From assembly GCF_008757455.1 (NCBI RefSeq), contig NZ_VCMV01000021.1, positions 62,001 through 126,000 on the forward strand: a stretch of 64,000 bases of DNA, read 5' to 3'. The position numbers and the translations under genes are program-made. The notes under the pieces are model-generated. The model was not told the DNA's origin and did no database searches. It saw only the letters and a list, made by a program, of their open reading frames with translations. This DNA is from Microvirga brassicacearum. Lineage in GTDB: Bacteria; Pseudomonadota; Alphaproteobacteria; Rhizobiales; Beijerinckiaceae. Positions 26,412-36,443 of this stretch are shown here, piece after piece (the first letter of the stretch is position 1; every line of letters begins with the position of its first letter).

Positions 26412-26438
26412 GTCTCAATCCACAAGGAGGGTTGAGAC
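26412..26438 (+). promoter_or_regulatory. Inverted repeat placing the Shine-Dalgarno in a loop
   Basis: Arms GTCTCAA (26412-26418) and TTGAGAC (26432-26438) are perfect complements. The loop contains AAGGAGG (26424-26430) and the right arm directly abuts the ATG at 26439. As RNA this displays the ribosome-binding site but occludes the start codon flank; as DNA it could be an operator. Confidence 0.5.
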
Positions 26439-26939
26439 ATGCGTCTGCGAACGGGCTTTCTGGTGGCGTTGCTCCTCGTCCCGACGGGCGGCAGCGCCTT
26501 CGCGCGGGAACTCGTCCCCTTTGAGACCGGCATCGCGCCCGGGACCATTCTGATCAGGACCGGGGAGCGGCGGCTCTATCTCGTGCGCGGCGACGGCACC
26601 GCGCTGCGCTACCGGGTCGCCGTCGGCAAGCCCGGCAAGCAATGGTTCGGCGAGGCGCGCATCGACGGCAAATACGTCAAGCCTGCTTGGGCGCCGCCAA
26701 GGGACGTCAAGCGGGACAATCCCCGTCTGCCGAATGTGATTCCCGGCGGCGCACCCAACAACCCGATGGGCGTACGCGCCCTCACCCTCGATCGTGACGA
26801 ATACGCCATTCACGGCACCAACCGGCCGGATTCCATCGGCACCTACGCCTCCTATGGCTGCATCCGCATGCTCAATGCCGACATCCTGGATCTCTACGAC
26901 CATGTGGCGATCGGGACGCGGGTGGTGGTGGAACGGTAG
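26439..26939 (+). CDS. L,D-transpeptidase (YkuD domain)
   Basis: A 166-residue secreted cell-wall enzyme. A signal peptide covers about residues 1-22 (ending SAFA), followed by a YkuD domain: GTILIRTGERRLYLVRGDGTALRYRVAVGKPGKQWFG and the catalytic block HGTNRPDSIGTYASYGCIRM with its Cys and His. It cross-links peptidoglycan stem peptides or attaches proteins to them in the periplasm. The start is fixed by AAGGAGG and the signal peptide; that site lies inside a perfect inverted repeat. Confidence 0.93.
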   Translation: MRLRTGFLVALLLVPTGGSAFARELVPFETGIAPGTILIRTGERRLYLVRGDGTALRYRVAVGKPGKQWFGEARIDGKYVKPAWAPPRDVKRDNPRLPNVIPGGAPNNPMGVRALTLDRDEYAIHGTNRPDSIGTYASYGCIRMLNADILDLYDHVAIGTRVVVER

Positions 26940-27003
26940 CCGGTTTTTGAATTCTCTCGATCCGATGTAATAAAGTTCCTCCTGTTCTCAGGAGGGATGC
27001 GAA

Positions 27004-28684
27004 GTGGTCGACAGCATTGGGACCGGTGTGCCTCCCGCAACGATTCTCGTCATTGGCGGTGCAGGTGCCTTCGGGCTCCGGTTGACGAAAGCTCTGCTCG
27101 CAACGACCGCCTGCCGGGTGGTGGTGGCGGGTCGCTCGGATCGACACCGATCAATCGTCGCAGCCCTCGTGCGGCTTTACGGTCCGCTCAGAATCGGCGC
27201 CGCCACGTTCGACCGCGCAGATACGGGGCCGGCGATCCAAGCCCTCGGCCCATTCTGCGTCATCGATGCCGCGGGACCCTTTCAGGGCGCGGAGCCTTGC
27301 GTCGCCAAGGCGGCGATCGCGGCCGGGTGCCACTATGTGGACATCGCCGATGCACGCGATTTCGTTGCGGCGTTTCCAGAGCTTGACGCGGCCGCTCGCA
27401 CCGCCGGTGTCCTGGCCGTGGCTGGCGCCAGTTCCACGCCGGCGCTCTCGCACGCGGTGCTCGATGATATAACCCGCGGCTGGCGGATGGTGGATGTGGT
27501 GGAAATCGCCATCTCGCCCGGCAACCGCGCGCCACGCGGCCGTTCCGTCCTGAAGGCCATCCTGAGCTATGTGGGCAGGCCCGTGCGGCTGCGGCGCAAT
27601 GGTGCGTGGACGACACGGCCCGGCTGGAGCGAATTGGTGCGGCGAGACATGCCCGGTCTCGGCCGGCGCTGGCTGTCGCTCTGCGAGACGCCCGATCTCG
27701 ATCTCGTGCCGGCGCGCTTCCCGACCGTGCAAACGGCGATCTTTCGCGCCGGCCTTGAACTCTCCGCCCTGCATCTCGGCCTATACGTCCTCATGCAGGC
27801 GGTGCGCTTGGGCTTGTTACAGTCGCTCAGCTCTTACGCCTATCCCCTGGGGCGGGTCGCCGACAGCGTCGCGGCGTTCGGTAGCGACCGCGGCGGCATG
27901 AGCGTTTCGGCAACGGGCGTAGATGGTGATGGCATAGCGGTCGAGGCCGAATGGTCGTTGGTGGCGGAAGCCGGCGACGGCCCCAATGTTCCGGTTCTGC
28001 CGGCGCTTGCCATCGTGAGAGCGCTGCTGGCAAACAACCTCACCGTCCGTGGCGCGATGCCGGCCGTCGGGCTGATCGACCTCGCGGCCATCGAAACCGA
28101 ATTCCGTCGCTTCGCCATCACCACCCGACAAGAGCGACGCCAGCGGAACGTCGGGATGTTCGCCTCCGCCCTCGGCGCCCGGATGAACGTCATGCCGGCG
28201 CTCATCAGGGATATTCATGACGGCCTGCGAACCCGGCTTCTGCGCGGACGGGTCGATGTGAGAGGGGCGAGCCATGTTGCGGGTCGCCTCGTGGCGCGAG
28301 CATTCGGGTTTGCGCGTCAGCAGGGCGCCCTTATCGCCACGGTCACTCTTGTGCCGCAAGAGGGCGAAGAAATCTGGTCCCGCCGGTTCGGGCGCACCAC
28401 ATTCCGGAGCCGCCTTCGCGCCGACGCCGCGGCCCGGTCGCCTGACGGAGCAATTCGGACCATTCGTGATTCTTTTGCGAATTGCCGCGCACGAGGAAGG
28501 CTTCGATCTCACCATTGTGGGATGGCGCCTCGGGCCACTGCCGCTTCCGGCTATTCTAGCGCCGCGGTCAAAGGCGCACGCCTTCGTCGATGACGATGGC
28601 TGCTACCGTTTCGATGTGGCGGTTACCCTGCCGTTCATCGGAACGCTCGTTCACTACCGGGGCTGGCTGGTGGCGGAACCGTGA
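27004..28684 (+). pseudogene. NAD(P)-binding saccharopine-dehydrogenase-like / DUF4166 protein, frameshifted
   Basis: A GTG start after CAGGAGGG opens an N-terminal Rossmann domain (ILVIGGAGAFGLRLTKALL) like the saccharopine dehydrogenase NADP domain. A DUF4166 domain follows. In the first frame the text is good through IWSRRFGRTTFRS (to about 28410), then turns to nonsense and stops at 28593. The expected continuation (GRLTEQFGPFVILLRIAAHEEG ... LPFIGTLVHYRGWL) is found in the +1 frame and ends at 28684. The break lies at about 28408-28436 in a very GC-rich run. It may be a real frameshift, giving a truncated 529-residue product, or a sequencing error in a 560-residue gene. Function of the intact family is unknown. 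Confidence 0.8.
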
Positions 28685-28746
28685 AGGGCAGTTGCCAAAT
28701 CTGCCCCGCCTCACGCTCGCCTCCGTCGGAAAACCGCAAGGTCCTT

Positions 28747-30048
28747 TTACCGATACAAATCCGCCCGCGAGGGCGGTAGGCCGGCGGGGCCGCGGGTGCG
28801 CTTTGAGGCCAGCGTCTGATTCACGCCCACGGCACCGCGCTCGAAAGCGAGCGAGCAGCCGGCGAGATAGAGCAGCCACATGCGCGTCTTTTCCGGGCCG
28901 ACCTCGGCCTCGGCCTCCCTGCGGCGGGCATTGAGTTTTTCCCACCAAAGCCGCGTGGTGCGCTGGTAATGCTCGCGCCATGCCTCCACGTCGTGAACCT
29001 CGAAACCGTAGCGTTCGAGGTTCGACACCGACATGCCCAAGTGATCAAGCTCGCCGCCCGGAAAGATGTATCGGGTCAGCGCGCGATATTCCGGCTTGAG
29101 CTTGCGGAAGGCGCGCTCGGAGCGCTTGGCGCGGCGCGCGATGGTGTGGTGCAGATACAATCCGCGCGGCCGCAGCAAGCGGTGCACGGAGCGGAAATAG
29201 TCCGGATAATTGCGGATGCCAACCTGTTCGAACATGCCGATGGACGAGATCTTGTCGAACTCGCCATCCATCTGCGTGTAATCCTGCAGCACCACCTCGA
29301 CCCGCTCCTGCAGGCCGAGGGCGGCGATTTTTTCACGCGCGAGGGCGGCCTGTTCCTCCGAGAGCGTCACCCCGGTCGCCTTGACGCCGTAATGCTGCGC
29401 CGCGTGGCAGATGAGAGCGCCCCAGCCGCAGCCGATATCGAGGAACCGATCGCCGGGCTTGAGTCTCAGCTTGCGGCAGATCATGTCGAGCTTGTCGGTC
29501 TGTGCGCGGGCCAGATCGTCATGCCATTCAGGCTGAAAATACGCGCAGGTATAAACCATCTCGGGATCGAGAAAGAGCCGATAGAACGCATTCGAGACGT
29601 CGTAATGGTAGGCGACGTTCTGCTTGTTGGTCTGGGGCCTGCCGTCGCGAGCCTGCGAATTGTCTTTCACGCGGTCGAGGGGGCGCGGCATGTTGGCCGG
29701 CGCGCGCCAGAAATTCCAGGCTGTTTCAAGGGTCTTGCGCTTGCTCAAGGTCTTCAGGCGACGAAAAACCTTACCATGAGGGCGCTGCGCCGCGAGATCG
29801 AAGAGGGTGCCGTTCTTGAGATCGAGCAGTCCCGCCACATGCGCGTTGATCAGCGTATCGAGATTGGGCCGCCGCATGATCGCGGCGATCACGCTCTCGC
29901 GCTTGATGACGAGGCACATGGCGTAGGAGGGAAGCTCGCGTGGGACCGTGGAACCGTCCCACAGCTCGAAACCGAACTGGAGTTCGAGGGCGCGGTGGGC
30001 CTCCTCCAGCAGGTTCCGGAACAACTCAAGCCGTTTCGCCCCACTCAT
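28747..30048 (-). CDS. Cyclopropane-fatty-acyl-phospholipid synthase family SAM methyltransferase
   Basis: A 433-residue enzyme of the CFA family, which adds a methylene bridge from S-adenosylmethionine to unsaturated phospholipid acyl chains at the membrane face. SAM-binding motif I is FLDIGCGWGALICHAAQ; others are GVTLSEEQAALAREK, SIGMFEQVGIRNY and YIFPGGELDHLG. The N-terminal 140 residues form the lipid-binding domain. ATG 30048 with GAGGGCGGGG upstream is preferred over the GTG at 30072, which has no ribosome-binding site. Its stop is 62 bases from the end of the frameshifted DUF4166 gene, converging on it. Confidence 0.92.
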   Translation of the reverse strand: MSGAKRLELFRNLLEEAHRALELQFGFELWDGSTVPRELPSYAMCLVIKRESVIAAIMRRPNLDTLINAHVAGLLDLKNGTLFDLAAQRPHGKVFRRLKTLSKRKTLETAWNFWRAPANMPRPLDRVKDNSQARDGRPQTNKQNVAYHYDVSNAFYRLFLDPEMVYTCAYFQPEWHDDLARAQTDKLDMICRKLRLKPGDRFLDIGCGWGALICHAAQHYGVKATGVTLSEEQAALAREKIAALGLQERVEVVLQDYTQMDGEFDKISSIGMFEQVGIRNYPDYFRSVHRLLRPRGLYLHHTIARRAKRSERAFRKLKPEYRALTRYIFPGGELDHLGMSVSNLERYGFEVHDVEAWREHYQRTTRLWWEKLNARRREAEAEVGPEKTRMWLLYLAGCSLAFERGAVGVNQTLASKRTRGPAGLPPSRADLYR

Positions 30049-30142
30049 GCCCCGCCCTCGTTTGCCGAACACTAAGCGGGGCTGTCGGGCGAAACAACAA
30101 TCGGACGAATATCAGGCGGGGAAATCCGGCCGGCCGAGCCTT

Positions 30143-30379
30143 TTAAAAGTCGGCTGCCCGACCGTTGATCTCCCAATCTGCGTAGCGGACGGGATCGAGG
30201 CCGCCCCTGCCCTGATGTTCCTTGGCCTTGCCGAGTTCGGCCGCCCGTGCGTCGATCTCCTGGCGGCGCGCTACGGCCTCCGCGAGAGCGCGCTGGGCCT
30301 CCGGCGTCAGCGCCTTTCCGGGAGCCGCGCCAACGATCGGAGCCTCGGGGCTTGTATCGGGGGTGTCGTTCGTGCTCAT
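30143..30379 (-). CDS. DUF1674 / SdhAF4-like succinate dehydrogenase assembly factor
   Basis: A 78-residue protein with a disordered N-terminus and the strongly conserved DUF1674 tail GGLDPVRYADWEINGRAADF at the very end. The mitochondrial member, SDHAF4, binds the flavoprotein subunit of succinate dehydrogenase during assembly. A helical Ala/Glu-rich segment precedes the tail. ATG 30379 has GGAAGG upstream; the frame extends 25 codons further without support. It is divergent from htpX. Confidence 0.88.
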   Translation of the reverse strand: MSTNDTPDTSPEAPIVGAAPGKALTPEAQRALAEAVARRQEIDARAAELGKAKEHQGRGGLDPVRYADWEINGRAADF

Positions 30380-30515
30380 GAAGCGCCTTCCGTCAATTCT
30401 GATGCCTCTCGCACCACTGAGGGTCCTCTTGGGAGAGAGCGGGACCATGCCCACATAGACCTCGTGCGGAGCGATTTTTCAACGACCCGCGAACCCCTAC
30501 GAGGTGGAGACCCGG

Positions 30516-31442
30516 ATGAATACCGTCAAGACCGGAATGTTGCTGGCGGCCCTGACCGCCCTCTTCGGCGTTGTCGGCTACATGCTCGGCGGCGGCACAG
30601 GCATGTTGATCGCGTCGGCGTTCGGCGTTGCCACGAACCTGTTCGCCTACTGGAATTCGGACCGGCTCGCCCTCTCTGCCCACCATGCGACGGAGGTGGA
30701 TGAGCGCACGGCGCCCGATCTCGTTCACATGGTGCACGAACTCGCAGCGCGCGCCGGGCTGCCCCCGCCGCGCGTCTATCTCATCGACAATCCGCAGCCC
30801 AATGCCTTCGCGACGGGTCGAAACCCGGAAAATTCCGCCGTGGCGGCGACGACCGGCCTGCTCGCCATGTTGTCGCCCGACGAGGTGGCGGGCGTGATGG
30901 CGCACGAACTGGCCCACATCAAGAATCGCGATACGCTGATCATGACGGTAAGCGCCACCATCGCGGGCGCGATCGCGAGCCTGGCGCAATTCGGCTTTCT
31001 CTTCGGCGGGCGGGGTGAAGATCGGCCCAACGCCATCGTCATGCTGCTCACCGCCATCATCGCGCCGCTGGCCGCGATGGTTATCCAGATGGCGATCAGC
31101 CGCTCGCGCGAATACGACGCCGATCGGATGGGCGCGGCACTTCTCGGCAAGCCGATGGCGCTTGCCACGGCGCTCGCCAAGATCGCCGGCGGCGTCTCGC
31201 ACATTCCCAACGAGGACGCGGAACGGCATCCCGCCACCGCCTCCCTCTTCATCATCAACCCTCTTTCAGGGCGCGGCATGGACAATCTCTTCTCGACTCA
31301 CCCGGCAACCGAAAACCGGATCGCCGCCCTGCAGGCGCTCGCTCAGGAAATGGGCCAAGGTGCAACCGCGGCTCCGAGCTTCACGCGCCCGCCCACATCC
31401 GGGCCGTGGAGCGCCACCACCCGTCGCGGTCCGTGGGGTTGA
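30516..31442 (+). CDS. htpX: Membrane zinc metalloprotease HtpX
   Basis: A 308-residue inner-membrane M48 protease that degrades misfolded membrane proteins. Two N-terminal helices (about 5-25 and 29-46), the zinc motif HELAH (His130-Glu131-His134), two further helices (about 145-200) and the third ligand region [13 protein letters not shown] are visible. The C-terminal tail is Pro/Thr/Gly-rich. The start at 30516 follows GAGGTGGAG. Its stop overlaps the start region of rsmB, so the two are co-transcribed. Confidence 0.94.
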   Translation: MNTVKTGMLLAALTALFGVVGYMLGGGTGMLIASAFGVATNLFAYWNSDRLALSAHHATEVDERTAPDLVHMVHELAARAGLPPPRVYLIDNPQPNAFATGRNPENSAVAATTGLLAMLSPDEVAGVMAHELAHIKNRDTLIMTVSATIAGAIASLAQFGFLFGGRGEDRPNAIVMLLTAIIAPLAAMVIQMAISRSREYDADRMGAALLGKPMALATALAKIAGGVSHIPNEDAERHPATASLFIINPLSGRGMDNLFSTHPATENRIAALQALAQEMGQGATAAPSFTRPPTSGPWSATTRRGPWG

Positions 31443-31447
31443 GCGCC

Positions 31448-32761
31448 GTGGATCAGCCGGATACGCAGGCGGGCCTCGGCCCCCGCCGCCTTGCATGGGA
31501 CGTCGTCTCCGAGACGCTGAAGCGACGCGTCCCCCTCGACGACGTGATGGACGAGCTGTCGCCGGCGGCGAACCTCTCGCCGCGAGACGAAGCGCTCGCC
31601 CGTGCCATCTGCGTCGTCACGTTCCGTCGCCTCGGCACCATCGGCAACGCACTGCGCGAGCGGCTCAACAAGGGGCAGCGCGACGAGCGCCTGCTGCACC
31701 TTCTCGCCATCGGCGCAGCGCAGATCCTGTTTCTCGACGTGCCCGATCACGCGGCGGTCGATACCGCCGTGCAGCTCGCGCAAGGCGACTACAAGCTCAA
31801 ACACGCCGACGGCCTGATCAATGCCGTGCTGCGGCGCGTGGCGCGGGAGCGGGATGCCATTCTGAAAGGGGCCGAACCGTGGCTCGACACTCCCGATTGG
31901 CTGGAAGATCGCTGGATTGCCCAATATGGCGAGGATGTCGCCAAGCGGATCGCCGAGGCGCACCGCTCGACTGCTTCCGTCGACCTGTCGGTGAAGAAGG
32001 ATGCCGCCGGCTGGGCCGAGCGTCTGGGCGGGGTGCTGCTGCCGACCGGCAGCATTCGTCTGGTGGAGCGCGCGCCGATCCGGGAATTGGCCGGCTACGA
32101 TGAGGGCGCATGGTGGGTTCAGGATGCCGCCGCGGCGTTGCCCGCCCGCCTTCTGAAGCCACAGCCGGGGCAGCGCATCGCCGATCTCTGCGCGGCGCCC
32201 GGCGGCAAGACCGCGCAACTCGCAGCGGCGGGCGCCGAGGTTCTTGCCGTCGACCGATCGGCCAAACGACTCGAGCGGCTGACGGAAAATCTCGCCCGTC
32301 TCAAGCTGTCGGTCGAAACCCGCGCCATCGCGGCCGAAAAGCTCGATGCAGAGCCCTTCGACGGCATCCTCCTCGATGCCCCCTGCTCGGCCACCGGCAC
32401 GATCAGGCGGCATCCCGACGTCACCTGGACCAAGGGCGAGGACGACCTGAGGAAGCTCACCGCCCTTCAGAGCCGGCTGCTCGACAAGGCCGCGAGCCTG
32501 TTGAAGCCGGGCGGCCGCCTGGTCTATTGCACCTGTTCGCTGGAAGCGGATGAGGGCGAGAAGCAGGCCGATGCCTTTCTCATTCGGCATCCCGGTTTCG
32601 TCCGCGAGCCGATCGAGCCTTCGGAGATCGGCGGCTTGAGCGACTGCATCACGCAAAAAGGCGATCTGCGCACCTTGCCGTTCCATCTCGACGGAGCCGA
32701 CCAACATCGCGGCGGCGTCGACGGATTCTTCGCGGCGCGGTTTGTCCGCAGCGGATCCTGA
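31448..32761 (+). CDS. rsmB: RsmB-family 16S rRNA m5C methyltransferase
   Basis: A 437-residue cytoplasmic enzyme, same size as E. coli RsmB (m5C967 of 16S rRNA). Residues 1-145 form a NusB-like RNA-binding domain; the Rossmann methyltransferase follows with LCAAPGGKTAQLAAAG, DRSAKRLERL, LDAPCSATGTIRRHPDVTW and CTCSLEADEGE, holding the two catalytic cysteines. The start is uncertain: GTG 31448 is chosen, TTG 31439 overlapping the htpX stop is an alternative. A pair of palindromic repeats follows the stop. Confidence 0.9.
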   Translation: MDQPDTQAGLGPRRLAWDVVSETLKRRVPLDDVMDELSPAANLSPRDEALARAICVVTFRRLGTIGNALRERLNKGQRDERLLHLLAIGAAQILFLDVPDHAAVDTAVQLAQGDYKLKHADGLINAVLRRVARERDAILKGAEPWLDTPDWLEDRWIAQYGEDVAKRIAEAHRSTASVDLSVKKDAAGWAERLGGVLLPTGSIRLVERAPIRELAGYDEGAWWVQDAAAALPARLLKPQPGQRIADLCAAPGGKTAQLAAAGAEVLAVDRSAKRLERLTENLARLKLSVETRAIAAEKLDAEPFDGILLDAPCSATGTIRRHPDVTWTKGEDDLRKLTALQSRLLDKAASLLKPGGRLVYCTCSLEADEGEKQADAFLIRHPGFVREPIEPSEIGGLSDCITQKGDLRTLPFHLDGADQHRGGVDGFFAARFVRSGS

Positions 32762-32771
32762 ACCCCAGCGC

Positions 32772-32882
32772 CCGGAGCATGATGTCGGCCGAAAACCGCT
32801 CCACACTTTTCGGCATCATGCTCAAACCATCCGGAGCATGATGTCGGCCGAAAACCGCTCCACACTTTTCGGCATCATGCTC
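32772..32882. repeat. Tandem pair of 52-bp palindromic intergenic repeats
   Basis: Two copies, 32772-32823 and 32831-32882, appear identical. Each has outer arms GAGCATGATG and CATCATGCTC and inner arms CCGAAAA/TTTTCGG, so each can fold into a long hairpin. The sequence resembles the mosaic intergenic palindromes (RIME-like) of rhizobia. They fill the rsmB-heparinase gap. Confidence 0.85.
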
Positions 32883-32980
32883 TCGCAAAAACGGCTAACG
32901 GTTACCCGATCTTAACCAAACGGCGAGCAGAGCTTCATAAGCTGCGACCGGATGTGGCAGAGCAATAAGGAGCGCACCGC

Positions 32981-34741
32981 GTGAATTGGGGGCCGGACCG
33001 CTGGCGGCTGTATGGTCTCGCGCTGCGCGAGACTGGCCGTGCCATGCGCGAGAGCCTTTCCTGGGGTCTGTCGACGATCCGGATGGGATCGCCGTCGCCG
33101 ACGCGACTGCTGTTTGCCCCGCAGGATCTTCGCACTGCCGATCCGACCATCGCCACCGACATCTATTCGGGATTCTTCGCCTTCGCCGGCCGCTCGATCA
33201 CGACCAGCGGTCGCTCGCCCTTCGGTTTTGTGCCGCCGAGCCGGGCCTGGGCCGAGGCGCTCTACGGTTTCGGCTGGCTCCGACACCTGCGCGCGGCCGG
33301 CACCGCTCTCGCGCAGGCCAATGCGCGCTCGCTCGTGGACGAGTTCGTCAGTTCGCGTCTCGGCGACCGACGCACGGCGCACGAGACCCAGGTCGTGGCG
33401 CGTCGGCTGATCTCGTTCATCAGCCAGTCGCCTCTGATCCTCGAGGGTGCCGACCACGCTTTCTACCAGCGCTTCCTGCGCATCGTCGGAAATCTGGTGC
33501 GGGATCTCGAGCGCCATTTGCGCGCCGGAGCATTGCCGCAACAGCAGTTGATGGCGGCGATTGCGCTTTCCTATGCTGGCCTCTGCTGCGAAGGGCTGGA
33601 AAAAACCCTGCGGCGCTCCTCGCGCCTTCTGGCGCGTGAACTCGACCGACAGATCCTGGCCGATGGCGGTCATGCCAGCCGCAATCCGCGGGTTCTCGTG
33701 GACTTGCTGTTCGATCTGCTGCCGCTGCGTCAGATGTTTGCCAGCCGCGAGGTCGACACGCCGGAGGCGCTTCTCCACGCCATCGACCGCATGCTGCCGA
33801 TGGTGCGCCTGTTCCGGCACGGGGACGGCACCCTCTCGCATTTCAACGGCATGGGCGTGACCGCCGCCGACCATCTGGCGACGCTCCTGACCTATGACGA
33901 CATGCGCAGCCAACCGATCCACCATGCGCCGCATTCCGGCTATGAGCGCATGGAGGCCGGACGCACCCTTCTGGTGGCGGATGTCGGCGCCGCGCCGCCA
34001 ACCCCGCTATCGACGGAAGCGGGCGGCGGTTGCCTGTCGTTCGAATTCTCCAGCGGCACACAACGTGTCGTGGTCAATTGCGGCACGCCGCGCATTGCCA
34101 ACGATGCCATCCTGCAGGCGTCGCGCTCGACGGTGGCGCATTCGACCGCCTCGATCAACGACGTGTCGTCGAGCCACATGGTGGCGCTGAAGGGGCATGG
34201 ACCCGACAGGCTCGCCGCCCGCTGGCTGCTCGACCGGATCGGCCCCATCGTCGTCAGCGGTCCGCAGCGCGTGACGGCGGAGCGGGCCGAACGCGACCAT
34301 GTGCAGACCCTCAACGCGACCCATGACGGCTATGCCCGGCGTTTTGGCCTCACCCACGAGCGCCGCTGGCAGCTTTCGCCCGATGGCGATCGTCTGGAGG
34401 GCGAGGATCTCTTCTGGGGCGAAGGCTCCGCCAATCCCACCCATGAGGCGATCATCCGGTTTCATCTCGCGCCGGGGATCAAGGCGAGCCGGGCGCAGGG
34501 CGGACGGGTGGTGATGCTGGTTTTGCCCAACCGCGAAGCCTGGCAGTTCACGGCAAGCCCGGGCGACGCTTTCGTCGAGGACAGCATCTTTCTCGCGACA
34601 CCGGACGGCATGCGGCGCACCGAGCAGATCGTGCTCGCGCTGCGACCCCACGAGACGCCCTCCGTGCGGTGGCGCTTCGAGCGCCTGGCCCGCAGTTTCA
34701 ACCCGAGCCCGCGCACGGAGCCGGAGCCGGAACTGCTCTGA
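32981..34741 (+). CDS. Heparinase II/III family protein
   Basis: A 586-residue protein with an N-terminal alpha-helical toroid (about 60-330) and a C-terminal beta-sandwich heparinase II/III domain (about 335-545: GYERMEAGRTLLVADVGAAPP, ARSTVAHSTASINDVSSS, HDGYARRFGLTHERRWQL). Family members cleave acidic polysaccharides by beta-elimination; in Hyphomicrobiales this conserved copy between rsmB and purH has no proven substrate. Unusually for a polysaccharide lyase, no signal peptide is seen. GTG 32981 follows AATAAGGAGCG. Confidence 0.9.
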   Translation: MNWGPDRWRLYGLALRETGRAMRESLSWGLSTIRMGSPSPTRLLFAPQDLRTADPTIATDIYSGFFAFAGRSITTSGRSPFGFVPPSRAWAEALYGFGWLRHLRAAGTALAQANARSLVDEFVSSRLGDRRTAHETQVVARRLISFISQSPLILEGADHAFYQRFLRIVGNLVRDLERHLRAGALPQQQLMAAIALSYAGLCCEGLEKTLRRSSRLLARELDRQILADGGHASRNPRVLVDLLFDLLPLRQMFASREVDTPEALLHAIDRMLPMVRLFRHGDGTLSHFNGMGVTAADHLATLLTYDDMRSQPIHHAPHSGYERMEAGRTLLVADVGAAPPTPLSTEAGGGCLSFEFSSGTQRVVVNCGTPRIANDAILQASRSTVAHSTASINDVSSSHMVALKGHGPDRLAARWLLDRIGPIVVSGPQRVTAERAERDHVQTLNATHDGYARRFGLTHERRWQLSPDGDRLEGEDLFWGEGSANPTHEAIIRFHLAPGIKASRAQGGRVVMLVLPNREAWQFTASPGDAFVEDSIFLATPDGMRRTEQIVLALRPHETPSVRWRFERLARSFNPSPRTEPEPELL

Positions 34742-34843
34742 CTCTCCGCCCTCCGCGAGGACGGGAGACGCGCCTGAGGTTTCCATGCGGCCCCCGGCGT
34801 GCTATCGCGCGCGCTTCAATTCCCGCCCAATGGAGCCGCCGCC

Positions 34844-36436
34844 ATGCCGAGCGATCTCAAGCGCGTCACACGCGCTCTTTTGTCCGTGTCCGACAAGACC
34901 GGCCTCGTCGATTTTGCGCGAGCGCTTGTGGCGCGTGGGATCGAGCTGGTTTCGACCGGCGGCACGCAGAAGGCTTTGGCGGAGGCCGGCCTGCCGGTTC
35001 GAGACGTGAGCGATCTCACGGGTTTTCCCGAAATGATGGACGGTCGGGTGAAGACGCTGCATCCGGCGGTGCATGGGGGTCTGCTCGGCATTCGTGCCAA
35101 TCCGGAACATCAGGCGGCAATGCTGGCGCACGGCATCCCGCAGATCGACCTGCTGGTGGTCAATCTCTATCCGTTCGAGGCGACGGTGGCGGCGAACCGT
35201 CCGCATGACGATTGCATCGAGAATATCGATATCGGCGGACCGGCAATGATCCGCGCGGCGGCGAAGAATCACGGCGACGTGGCGGTGGTGGTCGACGGCG
35301 CCGATTACGCCGCGGTGCTCGATGAGCTCGCAGCCCATGAGGGTGCGGTCACACGCACCCTTCGCCGCCGTCTGGCCCAGAAGGCTTATGCGCGCACCGC
35401 TGCCTACGACGCGGCGATCTCCAATTGGCTCGCAGCCGAACTCGGCGAGCCGACGCCGCCGTTCCGGGCGCTTGGCGGCGCCATCGCCGAGGTACTTCGC
35501 TACGGGGAAAACCCGCATCAGACGGCCGCCTTCTATCGCACGCCCGAGCAGCGCCCCGGGGTCGCCACCGCCCGGCAGGTGCAGGGCAAGCAGCTCTCCT
35601 ACAACAACATCAACGACACCGACGCGGCGTATGAGGCCGTGGCCGAATTCGATGCCGCTCGCTCGGCCGCCATCGTCATCGTGAAGCACGCCAACCCTTG
35701 CGGCGTTGCCGAGGGCGCGACGTTGCGGGAAGCCTACGAGAAGGCCCTGCGCTGCGATCCCGTCTCGGCCTTCGGCGGGATCGTGGCCATGAACCGCACC
35801 CTCGATGCGGACGCCGCAAAGGCCATCGTCGATATCTTCACCGAAGTCATCATCGCCCCCGATGCGACCGAGGATGCCATCGCCATCGTGGCGGCGAAAA
35901 AGAACCTCCGCCTGCTGCTCGCGGGCCGCCTGCCCGATCCGCGTCAGGGCGGATTGACCCTGCGGACCGTTGCGGGCGGATTCCTCGCCCAGAACCGCGA
36001 CAACGCCGTGGTCGATGCAATGGACCTGAAGGTGGTGACCAAACGCGCGCCGACCGAGCGTGAACTTGCCGACCTGCGCTTCGCGTTTCGCGTCGCCAAG
36101 CACGTCAAGTCGAATGCCATCGTCTATGTGAAGGACGGCGCAACGGTCGGCATCGGAGCCGGGCAGATGAGCCGCGTCGATTCCTCGCGCATCGCCGCAT
36201 GGAAGGCCGCCGAGGCCGCGAAGGCCGCAGGTCTGCCCGAAACGCTCGCCCGCGGTTCGGTGGTTGCGTCCGACGCCTTCTTCCCCTTCGCCGACGGCCT
36301 GCTGGCGGCAGCCGAGGCGGGCGCAACCGCCATCATCCAACCCGGCGGCTCCATGCGCGACGATGAGGTGATCAAGGCCGCCGACGAGGCCGGGCTCGCG
36401 ATGGTGTTCACCGGACATCGCCACTTCCGGCATTGA
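34844..36436 (+). CDS. purH: Bifunctional AICAR formyltransferase / IMP cyclohydrolase
   Basis: A 530-residue enzyme for the last two steps of IMP synthesis. The N-terminal MGS-like cyclohydrolase domain (about 1-150) shows [40 protein letters not shown] and [12 protein letters not shown]. The formyltransferase domain has [21 protein letters not shown] and [14 protein letters not shown] 34844 is the family start; the frame is open 15 codons upstream. It ends seven bases from the convergent orphan gene. Confidence 0.96.
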   Translation: MPSDLKRVTRALLSVSDKTGLVDFARALVARGIELVSTGGTQKALAEAGLPVRDVSDLTGFPEMMDGRVKTLHPAVHGGLLGIRANPEHQAAMLAHGIPQIDLLVVNLYPFEATVAANRPHDDCIENIDIGGPAMIRAAAKNHGDVAVVVDGADYAAVLDELAAHEGAVTRTLRRRLAQKAYARTAAYDAAISNWLAAELGEPTPPFRALGGAIAEVLRYGENPHQTAAFYRTPEQRPGVATARQVQGKQLSYNNINDTDAAYEAVAEFDAARSAAIVIVKHANPCGVAEGATLREAYEKALRCDPVSAFGGIVAMNRTLDADAAKAIVDIFTEVIIAPDATEDAIAIVAAKKNLRLLLAGRLPDPRQGGLTLRTVAGGFLAQNRDNAVVDAMDLKVVTKRAPTERELADLRFAFRVAKHVKSNAIVYVKDGATVGIGAGQMSRVDSSRIAAWKAAEAAKAAGLPETLARGSVVASDAFFPFADGLLAAAEAGATAIIQPGGSMRDDEVIKAADEAGLAMVFTGHRHFRH

Positions 36437-36443
36437 ACGAGGA

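Noticed and set aside
28408..28436. Programmed ribosomal frameshift in the DUF4166 gene
   Set aside because: No slippery heptamer, rare-codon stop or following pseudoknot is visible; a simple indel or sequencing error is more economical.
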